Assembly: GCA_020746835.1 (NCBI GenBank)
Contig: JAGPNK010000003.1
Span: forward strand, 1,488,001-1,552,000
DNA from: Stachybotrys elegans
Taxonomy: Eukaryota > Ascomycota > Sordariomycetes > Hypocreales > Stachybotryaceae
DNA: 64,000 nucleotides
Reading direction: 5' to 3'
Shown here in pieces: positions 46,781 to 57,413 of the stretch; positions within the stretch are counted from its first letter, which is position 1; every line of letters starts with the position of its first letter. Both the position numbers and the translations under genes were made by a program. The notes beneath the pieces were generated by a model. That model did no database searches. It was not told where the DNA came from and saw nothing but the letters and a program-made list of their open reading frames with translations.

Positions 46781-48586
46781 ATGATGGGCAAACCAGATGC
46801 ACGGACAACAGCAAACCCAGCCACACAGACAACAAAAGACGCCGCCCCCGTAAATGTAGAACCTGGTCCTCTGGAAGCACAGCTCTGTGAAAAGAGCTCG
46901 TCGCCAACCCCCCAGGAGCCGTTTACAATATTTTCCTCCGCTGAGAAGCGATGGATCGGCTCCGTCGCGTCCTTCGGCGCCATGTTCTCAACGCTGAGCA
47001 GCTACATCTACTTCCCCGCCCTAGAGCCCATGGCTCGTGAGCTCGGTGTCTCTGTATCGCTTATCAATTTGACCGTCACATCTTACATGGTTGTCGCAGG
47101 TATAGCTCCGGCCTTCATGGGCGATATTGCAGATCAAGGCGGGCGCCGGCCTGCGTACATCATCATGTTTGCGCTGGCTGTGGGCTCGAACATTGGATTG
47201 GCATTGCAAACCTCGTATCCAGCTCTGTTCGTGCTTCGAATGATACAGAGTGCCGGTATCTCAGGTAATACATGCCTTTTAAACATGATTCCCGTGCTAA
47301 TTGAGCCGCTCGTACGTAGGCTCCTACGGCGCAGCATATGGAGTGCTTGCGGATATTACCACCATTAGCGAGCGTGGCTCGTTTGTTGGCATTATGCTCG
47401 TCTTGTGAGGATATCATCAGCAAGTCAACCGTCTCATACTCTAACAATGCATAGCATGAATAGCGCCCCTAGCTTCGGCCCCGTGATAGCCGGTGCACTC
47501 GCTCAACAGCTGGGTTGGAGATGGATCTTCTGGTTTCTGGTCATTCTGACTGGTAGCTACTTTGTCATCCTCCTCCTCGGTTTACCGGAAACGCAAAGAA
47601 AGGTAGTCGGTAACGGAAGTATCCAAACCAGAGGCATCTACCGCAGCTTGTTCGATTACTTGACCAAAGATCGCAAGTCTGGTATAAACCCAAGAGACGC
47701 GGGCGTCAAGAGAAAGCACCACATCCCGAACCCCTTCAAGTGCATTCAAATGCTTTTCTCAAAGGGCAACATCGCCGTCATAATGGCAGGTTCTGTCACC
47801 TATACCGTTAAGATGACACTGCAAACATCTCTGGCGCCTACCTGTATCGCGGTCTATGGCTTAGACTACCTCCAAGCTGGGCTGATTTACCTCCCATCTG
47901 GAGTTGGCGGAGCGATTGGTTCATATTACACCGGTAAGTAATTGCTGAAGTAAATGAAACATCTCAGTTATTGGGCTCACCACGCCCCAGGCAAACTGCT
48001 TGATAAAGCCTTGAAGCGCCGGACTTCGGAGCTTGGGACAGATTGGACTTATCGTCGAGGTGATGATATATCTGAATTTCCCATCGAAAAGGCCCGCTTC
48101 GAGGGTTTATATACCTTGGTCATTCTCAGTGCAGTGAGCACTGTAGGCTATGGTGTCAGTCTGATGACACGGGCAGTAAGTCATGAAAGCACCGCTATTA
48201 CGGCCTATGCTTACTCTCCAGCACATCACCGTTCCTCTTGTAATGCAGTTTATCAGCGGAGGCGCAACTTCAGGCATATTTACAGTACGTTCTATCCTTA
48301 AAATGGCAATAGTTCTCAATCAAACTAATCGAGACGGCGGTTCTCTCAGATGTGCGGAACTCTACTGACGGACCTGAACCCGAGTGCGTCAGCTACGGTA
48401 CAAGCGTCTTACAATATTGTGCGATGTCTAATGGCCGGGGCCGCTATTGGCATTCAGCAGCCACTTACAGATGCAGCCGGCTTGGGGTGGGGTTTCGGTT
48501 TCTTTGGCCTCGTCATGTTGACTGCTGCGCCGATGGGCTTACTGCTGAAAAAATATGGAATGGGATGGAGACAAGTGCGTACTTAG
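46781..48586 (+). CDS. MFS multidrug/small-molecule transporter, DHA1 type
   Basis: Six exons (46781-47264, 47320-47404, 47455-47933, 47991-48175, 48222-48284, 48350-48586) give 510 residues. All five introns (46-65 bp) keep frame. A ~55-residue cytosolic N-terminus precedes twelve predicted helices. The signature GDIADQGGRRPAY (loop 2-3, the D..G.R(R/K) motif A) and the motif-C-like SAPSFGPVIAGALAQQLGWRWIFWFL place it in the proton-antiporter DHA1 group (Flr1/Qdr-like). A second ATG is immediately in frame (ATGATG). It probably sits in the plasma membrane; the substrate is unknown. It is convergent with the NLR gene with only 109 bp between stops. Confidence 0.9.
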
Positions 48587-48695
48587 TATTCAGGAAATTC
48601 CTATCATAAGATTCGACTCGAGCATAAGACTCGCCATTCCATTCATTCAACCAGTCCAGAGATATAGGCAAATCAAACAGTTGCTCCCCATTTGC

Positions 48696-51600
48696 TTAGA
48701 TTGCAACTCTTTCCTCAAACTCAAGAAACCCGTGGAAGACAACCAGTTGCTCCCCTCTCCCAAAAGCCACTATAGACTTTGACACAATCTTTATCATGCA
48801 GTCAGGACCCGTACGCCACGTGAGAGGGATGAAGAAATGTCGCGTATAATGCGTGGCTTGGTTCAAGTTCTTGAGGCCAATGGAACAGACCCAGCCACCT
48901 TTATCCAGGAAAAAGAGTGTGGACTTCAAGCAGCCAAGCAACGACTGAATATTGAGTGTCTCTGATTTCTTGTGTTGAAGGATAAGCTCCTGTGTATCCG
49001 TGGTAGTCTTGGAGACGTCCATGGCAGTGATATACTCTCCTGTTGGCTCAGTCTGGAAAGATAGATAAGCCAAGTGGGTGGCTACCGCACCTTGAGCCCA
49101 GTAAAACCTTCCCTGGAAGTTTTGAAACTCCGAAATGAATTTGACTTCCGAGATCGTCTCGAGAGACGAAGATGACCGAAGCTGTAGGCTATCTCCTTGA
49201 ATGCCGAGAAAGTATGAGGAATCGGATGAATGCCTTGTCCACCGGCACTCTGGCCCATCAACTTCTTCCTTGATAGTACTGCCATCAATTCCCACGAGCC
49301 TCGTAAAACTCTGTGTACGAAGAAGGATCGAATTTTTCCCAGGATTGAACATGGATTGGGATACCGGTTCTCCTGGGCGATAGTCGAACAGACACTCGGT
49401 GTCAACTTTAGAGTCTTTGCTTCGACCTTTGCTCAAGGGTGCAAACCGTGAGATGATGCATCGACCTGACACATCGACACTGAGAAGAGCGTTGGCTTGT
49501 TCATACCACTCCATAGACTGAATTTCTGTAAAAGGTTCGTGCATTCGGAAGCGACTAAGCGTATCGCCAGTGCTTAAATCACAAAGGTCAATCATGCCAT
49601 CCTGTCGTCCAACGAAGATGGTGCTGCCATTGAACGATGATTCCATTGCGGTGATGGCATCACCCCATTGGAAAACATGGGCAGGTGGACTTGTTGTGAC
49701 TGGCAGCACCAGCTCCTCGCTATGGTGCTCAGAGGACGCATCGTCCGACCCTTCTTTCGTAAGAAGAACGTAAGGCTCCCAAATATTGCAAGTTTGTCCT
49801 CGAATGTCGAAAATTCGAACGTTGTCAAATGAAAAGCAAACATCGTATATCCGTAGCTGGTCGTCTGGCCTAGGTATCACATACAATGATTGCAAGGTCT
49901 CGAACAAGAACATGTAGATACCCCCATCGTCTGCCGCTCCCGCAAGAATCCGGCCATCAGATGTGGCGTTCAAGGCATGAATTAAGACGCTGAGGTTGAT
50001 TTCGCGTGTCTGTTCCAGAGTCCAAGGATTGCAAGTAACAACTTCCCCGTCCTTGTAAGAAACGGCAAGTAATTCAAGCTCCGCGATTGGATTGAAGACC
50101 ATGTCGAGCGCCTGTGGTGTGGGTTTCATATCTTTGAGGTCTGCCCTGTCAAAGTCGCCAATCTTTTCAGCAAGCAATGCATCCCACACTGACATGGATG
50201 CATTGCGGTATATAACGGCCGCAAGTCTGTGTTCCGGGTCCAGGAAGATTCGCTCAGCTGGAGTCAAAGAATCCCGTTGTATGTCATCTTCATCGGGAGA
50301 GTCCCAGTCTGGATCGGAATGCAATAATAGCGTTTTGTTTCTTTGGTGATCCGAAGTAGAGAACGAGACGATTGCACTGCCCTGGGGATCAGTAAGAACT
50401 ATGGAGCTCTCGTCAGAGTTGAAGGATACGGAGCAAGGTGCGAAGTCAATGTCCTCAGTCCAAAGGCAGAGGGCTGAGGTGACAGGTGGTGTACACATAT
50501 CCCAGAGCATCAGCTTCCTGGTGCTGCAAGTCGCCAAGAGAGAGCAGGACCGGTTGAAAGCCAAATTGTGGACCCTGTCACCATGCTGTAGAGTCCCTGC
50601 AGGGCGAAACGCATCCATCTCGCTGGTGTGGAAGATATCAACCTCTCCGTTTGCAAATCCAACTGCCATGAGGCGACTACCGCAAGCCATCACGGCTGCT
50701 TGCTTCGGTAGAATTTGGCATGCAATCCTCTCACTCCAGGTTTCTTCAATAGGGCCGGAGATTCTCAATCTCTGTGAAGGCTTGGAGAATACCTGCCGAA
50801 TTGTAGACTCTTGGGGACACAGTTGTGGAATAAGAGCATGAATGGAAGACGGCGATGTAAGTAATATCGTGTGGAACCTGGATAGAATGCGGCTCAGATC
50901 CGCAACCAAGCTTCTGATTCTCATAACCTTACTATCAGAGCATCCATGGTGTCTGACCTGGCGATCAAGATATGAATTGACGTGCCGCAAGTTGATACGT
51001 ACCGTTGATAGGTCACCAGATATTGCAAATCGCTCGATCCACGCAAGGACATTCTTTGTCAGAAACTTCTCCAGCTGCACGGAGATTATATTCGACAAAG
51101 GCATATTCCCGTGGAGTAAGTGATGTGCGAAATTGCATGCAGCGTAGTTGGCCATTGGTGTGGTTGTAGAGGTCTTCAACGCAGAACCTCGACCTCGCGG
51201 CAGTGGGCGTACAAAATCCGGTCCACGAAGGATATTCAGGCATACCTCGAATATTCGTTTGTGTGACTCCTCCTCGTTGACATAGAAGTCCGGGCGTTGT
51301 ACTGTTAAGAAATCGGTAGCAGTGTGATGCGTAATATGTATGTAGGACAACTCGTCCACAAAGATGAGATATTGTGTCAAGGTTTCAAGTTGACGTGGAG
51401 ATGCAGTAAGTGTCCGACCAATGTCGAGCTGAACAGCTTCCGCAAGTTCGCTCGTGTGCATCGGTTTGGGGGAGCATATCACCCATTCCAGTATGCATTT
51501 AGCCAACTCGGCGTTGGGCGATGCAGATATGGTTGCGAGAGGGCCCAAATAGAACTCGTCCATCTCTGGATGAATTTGACCAAGGACCTCTTGTTTGTCT

Positions 51601-53845
51601 TCGATACTATGAGCATTTTCGATCTTGGCCGCCACAAGAGCCGCCCAGAAGAAAATGCCGTTCGACTTGGTCAAAGAATCGGTCACAAGATCTTCATATT
51701 TCTGGTCATGCCCCTCCCAGAAACATCTTTGCCTCAGGAGAAGCTCGATATCTCTTATGGAACCTTTTTGGCCAGTGCTCATCTCGAACATTCCAATCTG
51801 ATCGACGGAGAGAAGCTGCTCCAGCTGGCACCCAGGACGGCTGGTGATGAGAAGGCGGATGGGAAACCAGGAGCCAATGCGTGAAATCATGGATATCAAC
51901 TGCTGGATGCTGTTCTTGGAGCAGTCATCTATTCCATCCAGCACCCAAACCTGAGGCTCAAGTTGATCCAGCCCAGGTCGCCTCTTCATGAAGAGGTCTG
52001 TCCACAAAAGCTGATGGTCACGGCGAGTGACTGTCTTTTCCGTGGTTATGGATGCAACAGCATGTCGAAATTCAGGGTTGAGCTGTGCCATTTGGTAGAT
52101 CAAAGAAGGGATAAAGGCGGACGCGTTTGAGCCGACTTCGTCTTGTTTGTTGAAGAAATAAAAGCTGACCTTGGCGTTGATGGAGCGGAAATGCCGTATG
52201 ACGTGTCCTGCAGTGACAGACTTCCCCGTTCCAGGACGTCCTTTCAGCCACAAAACCTGAAGGTTACGTTGGTCTGGGATAGGGGGACTTGTTGCGCTCC
52301 ATTCTTGAAAGATGGGATCGTCTGTAAGCCATTGGCAGGTTTCAGGGTGTTGCTTCTCTGTTATGGACAAGAGGGCTGATTCCAAGCTGTGATTGATGTT
52401 CAGAAGTGACGATATATCTTGTATACTGGATTTGAGGCTTTCGTGTTGACTGAAGGATGAACCGGCCCAGCTGCTAGAGACTGGTTCGTTTCTTCCTTTT
52501 GATAGCTCTTCCAGAGTTGTCAAGATGGCTTGTTTTAGGATGCGATAATTGGAGTCAGTTCGGTTTCCAAATTTGCATATTTCCAAATGATTAGCGTTGA
52601 GGTAGTGAACGCGCTCTTTCGGAAGGTCTGTATAAATAGATGATGAGCATCACGAGCAGAGTGCTCAGCATGAAGACAACGTACTTGCTGCTCCCAGATA
52701 CTGCTCCACCACAAAAGCTGTCCTTCGCCCAACCGTTATAGGCACGGTCTCTGGGAAGGAGAACATGTCTATATTGTGGCAGACATGACGGAACTCCTCG
52801 TTGATTTGCTGTTTTACTGTTAGTAACTGTGCAGATTTGAGCAACATACTGCTTTTCCCCATACATCGAGAATCTTGGAGTACGGCCCAAGGTCGTCAAC
52901 GAATCGACGTGGGTTACTCCCGCATTGCTTACGAGCAAGTTTACATAGTTGTTTGGAATCAAGTCCTCTATGAGGTGTGGCAAGAAAGTGCATAGCAGCA
53001 ATTCGTTGTCCAATTCTGTGATACGTCGGGTTTCCTGTTGCCAAGAGGTATGCCTATGAATGTGAGACATAGCCGTGGTTGTATGGTGAGGATTCGCTTA
53101 CCCTCTTGGCAATGAGACCACCAATCCCATGAGTGATGAGAATTATCCGAGTCTGGAGTGTTAGTTACGAGCAGATCGCGTAGGATGGGATGTCGGTCAC
53201 GCACATCCGCGTTACCCCCACGTAGGGAAGGCGAGTTGTACAGGTCAGATAGAAGATCCTGAGCAAAATAAAAGATGGCCGATGGACTTCTTTCTCTGCT
53301 CGTCTTGTTCCATCTGTAACCAAAGCTATGAATTCGAACATGGTTGAATCCATCCTCATGAGGCAGCCAATCCTGCGGCCAGAACGTGCCTGGTTTGGAC
53401 GGGTAGCTCCACGTCTTGCGCGATCCCCCACAAAGACTGTGTACCTATTTGTGTCTTCTATTAGAGGGAGTTGAGAGTATTACCATGGCATCGGTGCGTG
53501 AATGCATACAAATACGAGGTCGAAGCGAGGTTGGGGCGGCTCATGAAGGAGGCTCAAACCAATTGGCCCTGTTTCATCAGGGGCACTTTTTGCTGTTCCA
53601 TCAAACGGAGGTCTCCTTTTCCGGAAAGCCTTGCTCGGCCATCGCAATTTATCGAGTGCGAAAGCTAGTCGTGGATTTCCTAATAGATTCCTTGCCTTCG
53701 TACTTTCCGACGAGCCTCGACTAGTAACCTCGTCAGTACTCTGGATGCGTTGATTAGCAATACATCTGGAGGAATCGGAAGACAAGCTGTAGCTCACTGG
53801 CAAATCAGTCGTATGCTCAACCATCTCAGCAACAATTCTTGCCAT
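48696..53845 (-). CDS. NLR: degenerate alpha/beta-hydrolase - NACHT - WD40 propeller
   Basis: Six exons (53845-53510, 53444-53205, 53152-53102, 53053-52850, 52808-52685, 52627-48696) give 1,628 residues. The N-terminal ~85 residues are Ser-rich. Residues ~90-315 match the PGAP1/DUF676-like hydrolase fold of fungal NLRs (GPIGLSLLHEP, GGSRKTWS, FLATPHRGLD, YLNANHLEICKF), but the nucleophile elbow reads THGIGG instead of xHSxGG, so Ser is missing. The NACHT part has the upstream WLTDDPIFQEW, Walker A GRPGTGKS (~448-455) and Walker B VWVLDGIDD (~543-551). From ~975 to the end, blades such as LMAVGFANGEVDIFH and LLATCSTRKLMLWDM form a divergent beta-propeller. Fungal NLRs act in non-self recognition and cell death. 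The exon 4 donor could alternatively lie 15 bp upstream. Confidence 0.85.
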
Positions 53846-54212
53846 GCAGACAGAAACAATAGGGATGGTGAGAAGACCCCAAACCCAACACTTTATTTAA
53901 TGTCTTTCAGCAACATCTCCCTGATGTGGACACCCAATTTAGCTGCAGCGGCTGTGGGCGAATTGGGTTGGTCAGGGTGCTGCATGGCTTCTTGCCGGGC
54001 GGTAAGACACAGACCCTGACTGGTTGACCAGAGGGATCATTGCCGCCTTTGGAGCGCCACCAACCAACAAACCCCTTTCTTGGGCGAGAAGAGGAAGCCC
54101 AAAGTACCCCGCCATGAAGATTGCGTATGTTGGTTCACCAAGAGGATACATGAGCCGTAACATTCCGGGTCGACGTCTCTCCCTGGCGTTGGCTTGGTAG
54201 CTATTTCAAGCC
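53846..54212. promoter_or_regulatory. Shared divergent promoter, NLR/fructosamine-kinase-like gene
   Basis: Only 367 bp separate the two start codons, so control elements are probably shared. I see no TATA of convincing position and no repeat. Confidence 0.5.
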
Positions 54213-55404
54213 ATGGCCAGTCGGAAGCCCCAGCCTACCGATTCCATCGGGGAAAATGTGCAGCTTGATGAGGCTGTCTTGAATGGTATGTGACGCCACC
54301 TTGACTCTCGCCACGATAGATCGGATATTTGATAACTCTTTCTCAGAATTTCCCCCAGGATGTAAAGTGCTGTCTGTGCTACCAGCAGGTCAAAGTTTGT
54401 GGGTGACAACCGTCAAGATACTGGTTCAGCTGAATGATGGCCATACTGAGGAATACTTCAAGAAGGTTGGTACTATGTCCAAATCAATTTGTGCGGAGTC
54501 CTCAACTTCACCTAGGGCGCCGTCGGGGAAGCCGGCTCGGCCCTGATCAGGGGATCCTTTGAAGCTGAGCGAGCAGCACACCAGTTCATCCCTGAGCTTG
54601 TGCCGAGACCAATTGCCTGGGGTACATACGTCGCCAAACCAGACATTCATTTCTATCTCGCTGAGTTTGTCGACATGTACGATGAGATTATCAACGCAAA
54701 AGACTGGGCATCTGCAGTCTCGAGCCTTCATTTGAACAGCATGGGAAAGTCGCCTACAGGAGAATTCGGTTTCCATGTCAACACACATCTTGCCAACGTA
54801 CCGGTGAACAATGCTTGGCAATCCAGCTGGCAGGCGCTTTGGAGGCAACAAATGGAAGGGCTATTCGACCATGAGGAGTCGCTTTACGAACCAAGCCAGC
54901 GGCTCGCAGATCTAAAAACTGCGTATCTTGATCGGGCTATCCCTAGATACCTAGGGCCACTGGAGAATGATGGTCGATCTGTCAAACCTTGCTTGATACA
55001 CTCGGATTTATGGCCGGGAAACATCAAAGTCAGGGCGTCTTCAGAAGAACTGTGTATGTTTGACGCATGCTCTTACTGGGGTCATAATGAAGGTAGATAC
55101 CTCTGGGCCGCATGCAGAGTTCAAAACTGATGCGTCTGTAGCCGACCTGGCCATCTGCCGAAACCCGAGATATCGATTAGGTCCACCGTTTATGCGCGAA
55201 TATTTCAAGAAGATCCCGATATCTCAACCTGCACAAGATTTTGCTGGGAGAAATCATCTCTACGCCATCAAATACCATACCCTTCTCTCTATTCTATACA
55301 CGCACGATGCAAGATTCAGGGAGATATTAATGGTAGAGCTGCAGGCTTTGGTGGATGGAATGGAGTCACCCTGTCTGGACGTTTCAAAGGATTCGCATTT
55401 ATAA
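54213..55404 (+). CDS. Fructosamine/ketosamine-3-kinase-like protein
   Basis: Four exons (54213-54285, 54347-54465, 54516-55092, 55142-55404) give 343 residues; the introns are 49-61 bp and the second uses a GTTGGT donor. The kinase-like fold shows EYFKK (ATP lysine region), RGSFEAERAAHQFIPELVPRPIA, the catalytic loop LIHSDLWPGN (~ residue 234), the metal-binding FDACSYWGHNEADLAICR and the C-terminal RNHLYAIKYHTLLSILY. These match the FN3K family (aminoglycoside-phosphotransferase superfamily), which phosphorylates glycated amines so that they break down. All catalytic residues appear present. Fungi carry expanded sets of such genes with unknown substrates. It is head to head with the NLR. 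Confidence 0.85.
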
Positions 55405-56573
55405 ACAATTCTATGCACTTCTACTTGTCGGAGAGTGGATTGGATCAGACCTTCAGTGACGTTGTAAGGCTAGGAGTCTGGATAACCAATAAACTGGAGG
55501 AAGCGGAGTACTGTGACAGGTTTTGCAAAGAGAGTAACTATGTCTATGACGCTGCGATATTACCCAGTTCAACCTCGAAGTTGGCATTCGAATAACCATC
55601 CTCTGCTGAGGCCTCGTTAGGGTCTATCCTTGCGCCTTTGACGAATCCGCTCTTCTTCGCTAATTCAACCTAACGAGGCGACAATTTGCAAAATCTTTAA
55701 ATCGATAGCCTTTTAGGCCTAAGCCCTTGAATTCGATGCGAGCATTGGCTCTTGCAGCGAGATTCCACGCTTTTGCGTGCTAGTATATGAAAATTAAAGA
55801 CATCCTAATAATTCTAACGAACTGCATCCAACGATGTAACAAATGAGGACGTCTGTCCTTTCCTATTCCAATGTTTTCTACACTGTAGCATTGTTCTTAT
55901 TTGTGCTTGCTTTAGCTATTGAGATTCTCGCCGCACGAATCTCAAGTTCTGCCTGTTTACGTGACTGGCACGAATCACGTCCGGCTTGGCAACATCCCCT
56001 CGGCGAGGTCAAATATTGCAGTGAAGCGCCCACACATCTTTCGGAATTCGCCCGACAGATACTCACAGCATTCTCTATCTACCTCTATGTTTATAACTGT
56101 TCTTGAGTCAGAGTGCTGGGCACCACCCTTCGCGTCTAAGATTGCTGTAGAAGACGAGGGATGTTCGGACAGATCTCCTACTAACGAATTCTTCGAGACT
56201 ATGCTAATCATTAAATGCTGCCCCTGTCCAGAAAGACCTAGTTATGTTTTATAGTTAGCATAGGTGAATAACAAAGGTTTTTGGAAAGCGGGAAGCCGCC
56301 ACTAAACAATATTGCACCTCATTCACCGTCAAGTTGGCTTCTAGACTTCTCGTTTGGATGTTCCCAGAATATGTTGTATCTCTTGATATCGCTTAGATCT
56401 CACAGCTTAGATGTGCTGACTACTACGCACCACTCTCTATTTCTGTCGCATCTTAACACGACGTTGACATGTTAAAAGCAAAGGGAGTGACACTATTCGA
56501 GAACTGGTCAAATTTCAGAATAAGTACTCATTAAGATTCATCGACGTCCACCGAGATTTTAACATGATATCTT
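55405..56573. other. AT-rich spacer with inverted repeat
   Basis: 1.17 kb, richer in A/T than its surroundings. The short frames present (for example 55413-55595) show no family similarity. It contains the inverted repeat listed separately and a TTAGGCCTAA palindrome near 55711. It could be decayed repeat DNA. Confidence 0.45.
55611..55679. repeat. 11-bp perfect inverted repeat, 47-bp spacer
   Basis: GCCTCGTTAGG at 55611-55621 and its exact complement CCTAACGAGGC at 55669-55679. No target-site duplication is evident. Confidence 0.75.
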
Positions 56574-56984
56574 CTACAACACTCGTCCAGGGTCATCACT
56601 CTCCTTGGCTTCCCTGTTGACTTTTGACGCAGGAACAGCTCCTCGGCCCGAGCGGTGAGATGTGTCTTCCTTCCCGCCGTGTCCGCTGTGCTTACTCGTA
56701 GTGAAATCAGGAAGCGAGTCTCCAGTTCCCGTGACGCCCTCTCCTAGACCCCCAGAGCCCGAGAAGGCGTTATCAGCAGCCTTCTGAAGGTCAGATACAC
56801 CCAGGCCTCCGTCTGTATCGCCCGCCTTCTGATACTTGTCGGCCACAGAGGGAACAATGTTATACTTTCCGGCATCACCAGGGACTGTGAAAGAGGTTAG
56901 CTACAGGCGAGATGTACAGGTGGTGCGAGACGTACTAGTAGTGCCGTCCTTGGCCATTGCGCTGAGATCGCCGGAGTTTGACAT
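56574..56984 (-). CDS. Small hydrophilic protein, unknown function
   Basis: Two exons (56984-56936, 56884-56574) give 119 residues; the intron is 51 bp (GTACGT..CACAG) and frame is kept. The protein is rich in Gly, Ser, Asp and Lys, with no Cys, no signal peptide and no membrane helix, so it is predicted to be largely disordered. It starts MSNSGDLSAMAKDG and contains two Gly-rich stretches (DGGLGVSDL, GSGGLGEGVTGTG). The composition resembles hydrophilin or stress-induced proteins, but that is impression only. Good splice consensus and an ATG in favourable context (AAAATGTC) support a real gene. I do not recognise an orthologue. Confidence 0.6.
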
Positions 56985-57413
56985 TTTGTAGGTGTTTGTA
57001 TGAATGGGTTAGACTAGAGGAGATTGCGAGTAGGAAAGATGATGAATCTGAGAGTGCCGAGCTAGGTCGAATATAAAGCTCTGTCATATGAGGTCGATGG
57101 ATGATGTCAATTGTCTGAATGAATGACTTCATCATGGCTACGTCAACACTTTGGCCACTAGCATCACGCGCATAGCGTGCACAGGAAATTAGGATGAATT
57201 GCACAGTGATCGATCGATATCGATAATTCGAAACACAGGTCATCATCGGTCAACTTGCTCCCGTCGTAGGGCAGGTGTTGGCAGCCTGATGACTGTAAAC
57301 GTACAACGCTCAATGGCTTCAAAGGCACCCGGAGAGCAACCCTCGCAAGATCCAATAAAATGCTGGTATATAAACTAAATAAGGAAACTGGATCCAATCA
57401 TTATCCTAATCAT
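56985..57413. other. Spacer between small protein and GH47 mannosidase
   Basis: 429 bp containing the promoter of the small gene and the mannosidase 3' UTR. A TATA-like AATATAAA occurs at ~57069 on the plus strand. No gene seen. Confidence 0.4.

Noticed and set aside
39609..48586. Secondary-metabolite gene cluster
   Set aside because: A P450 and an MFS transporter are present, but no PKS, NRPS, terpene or RiPP backbone gene lies in the window.
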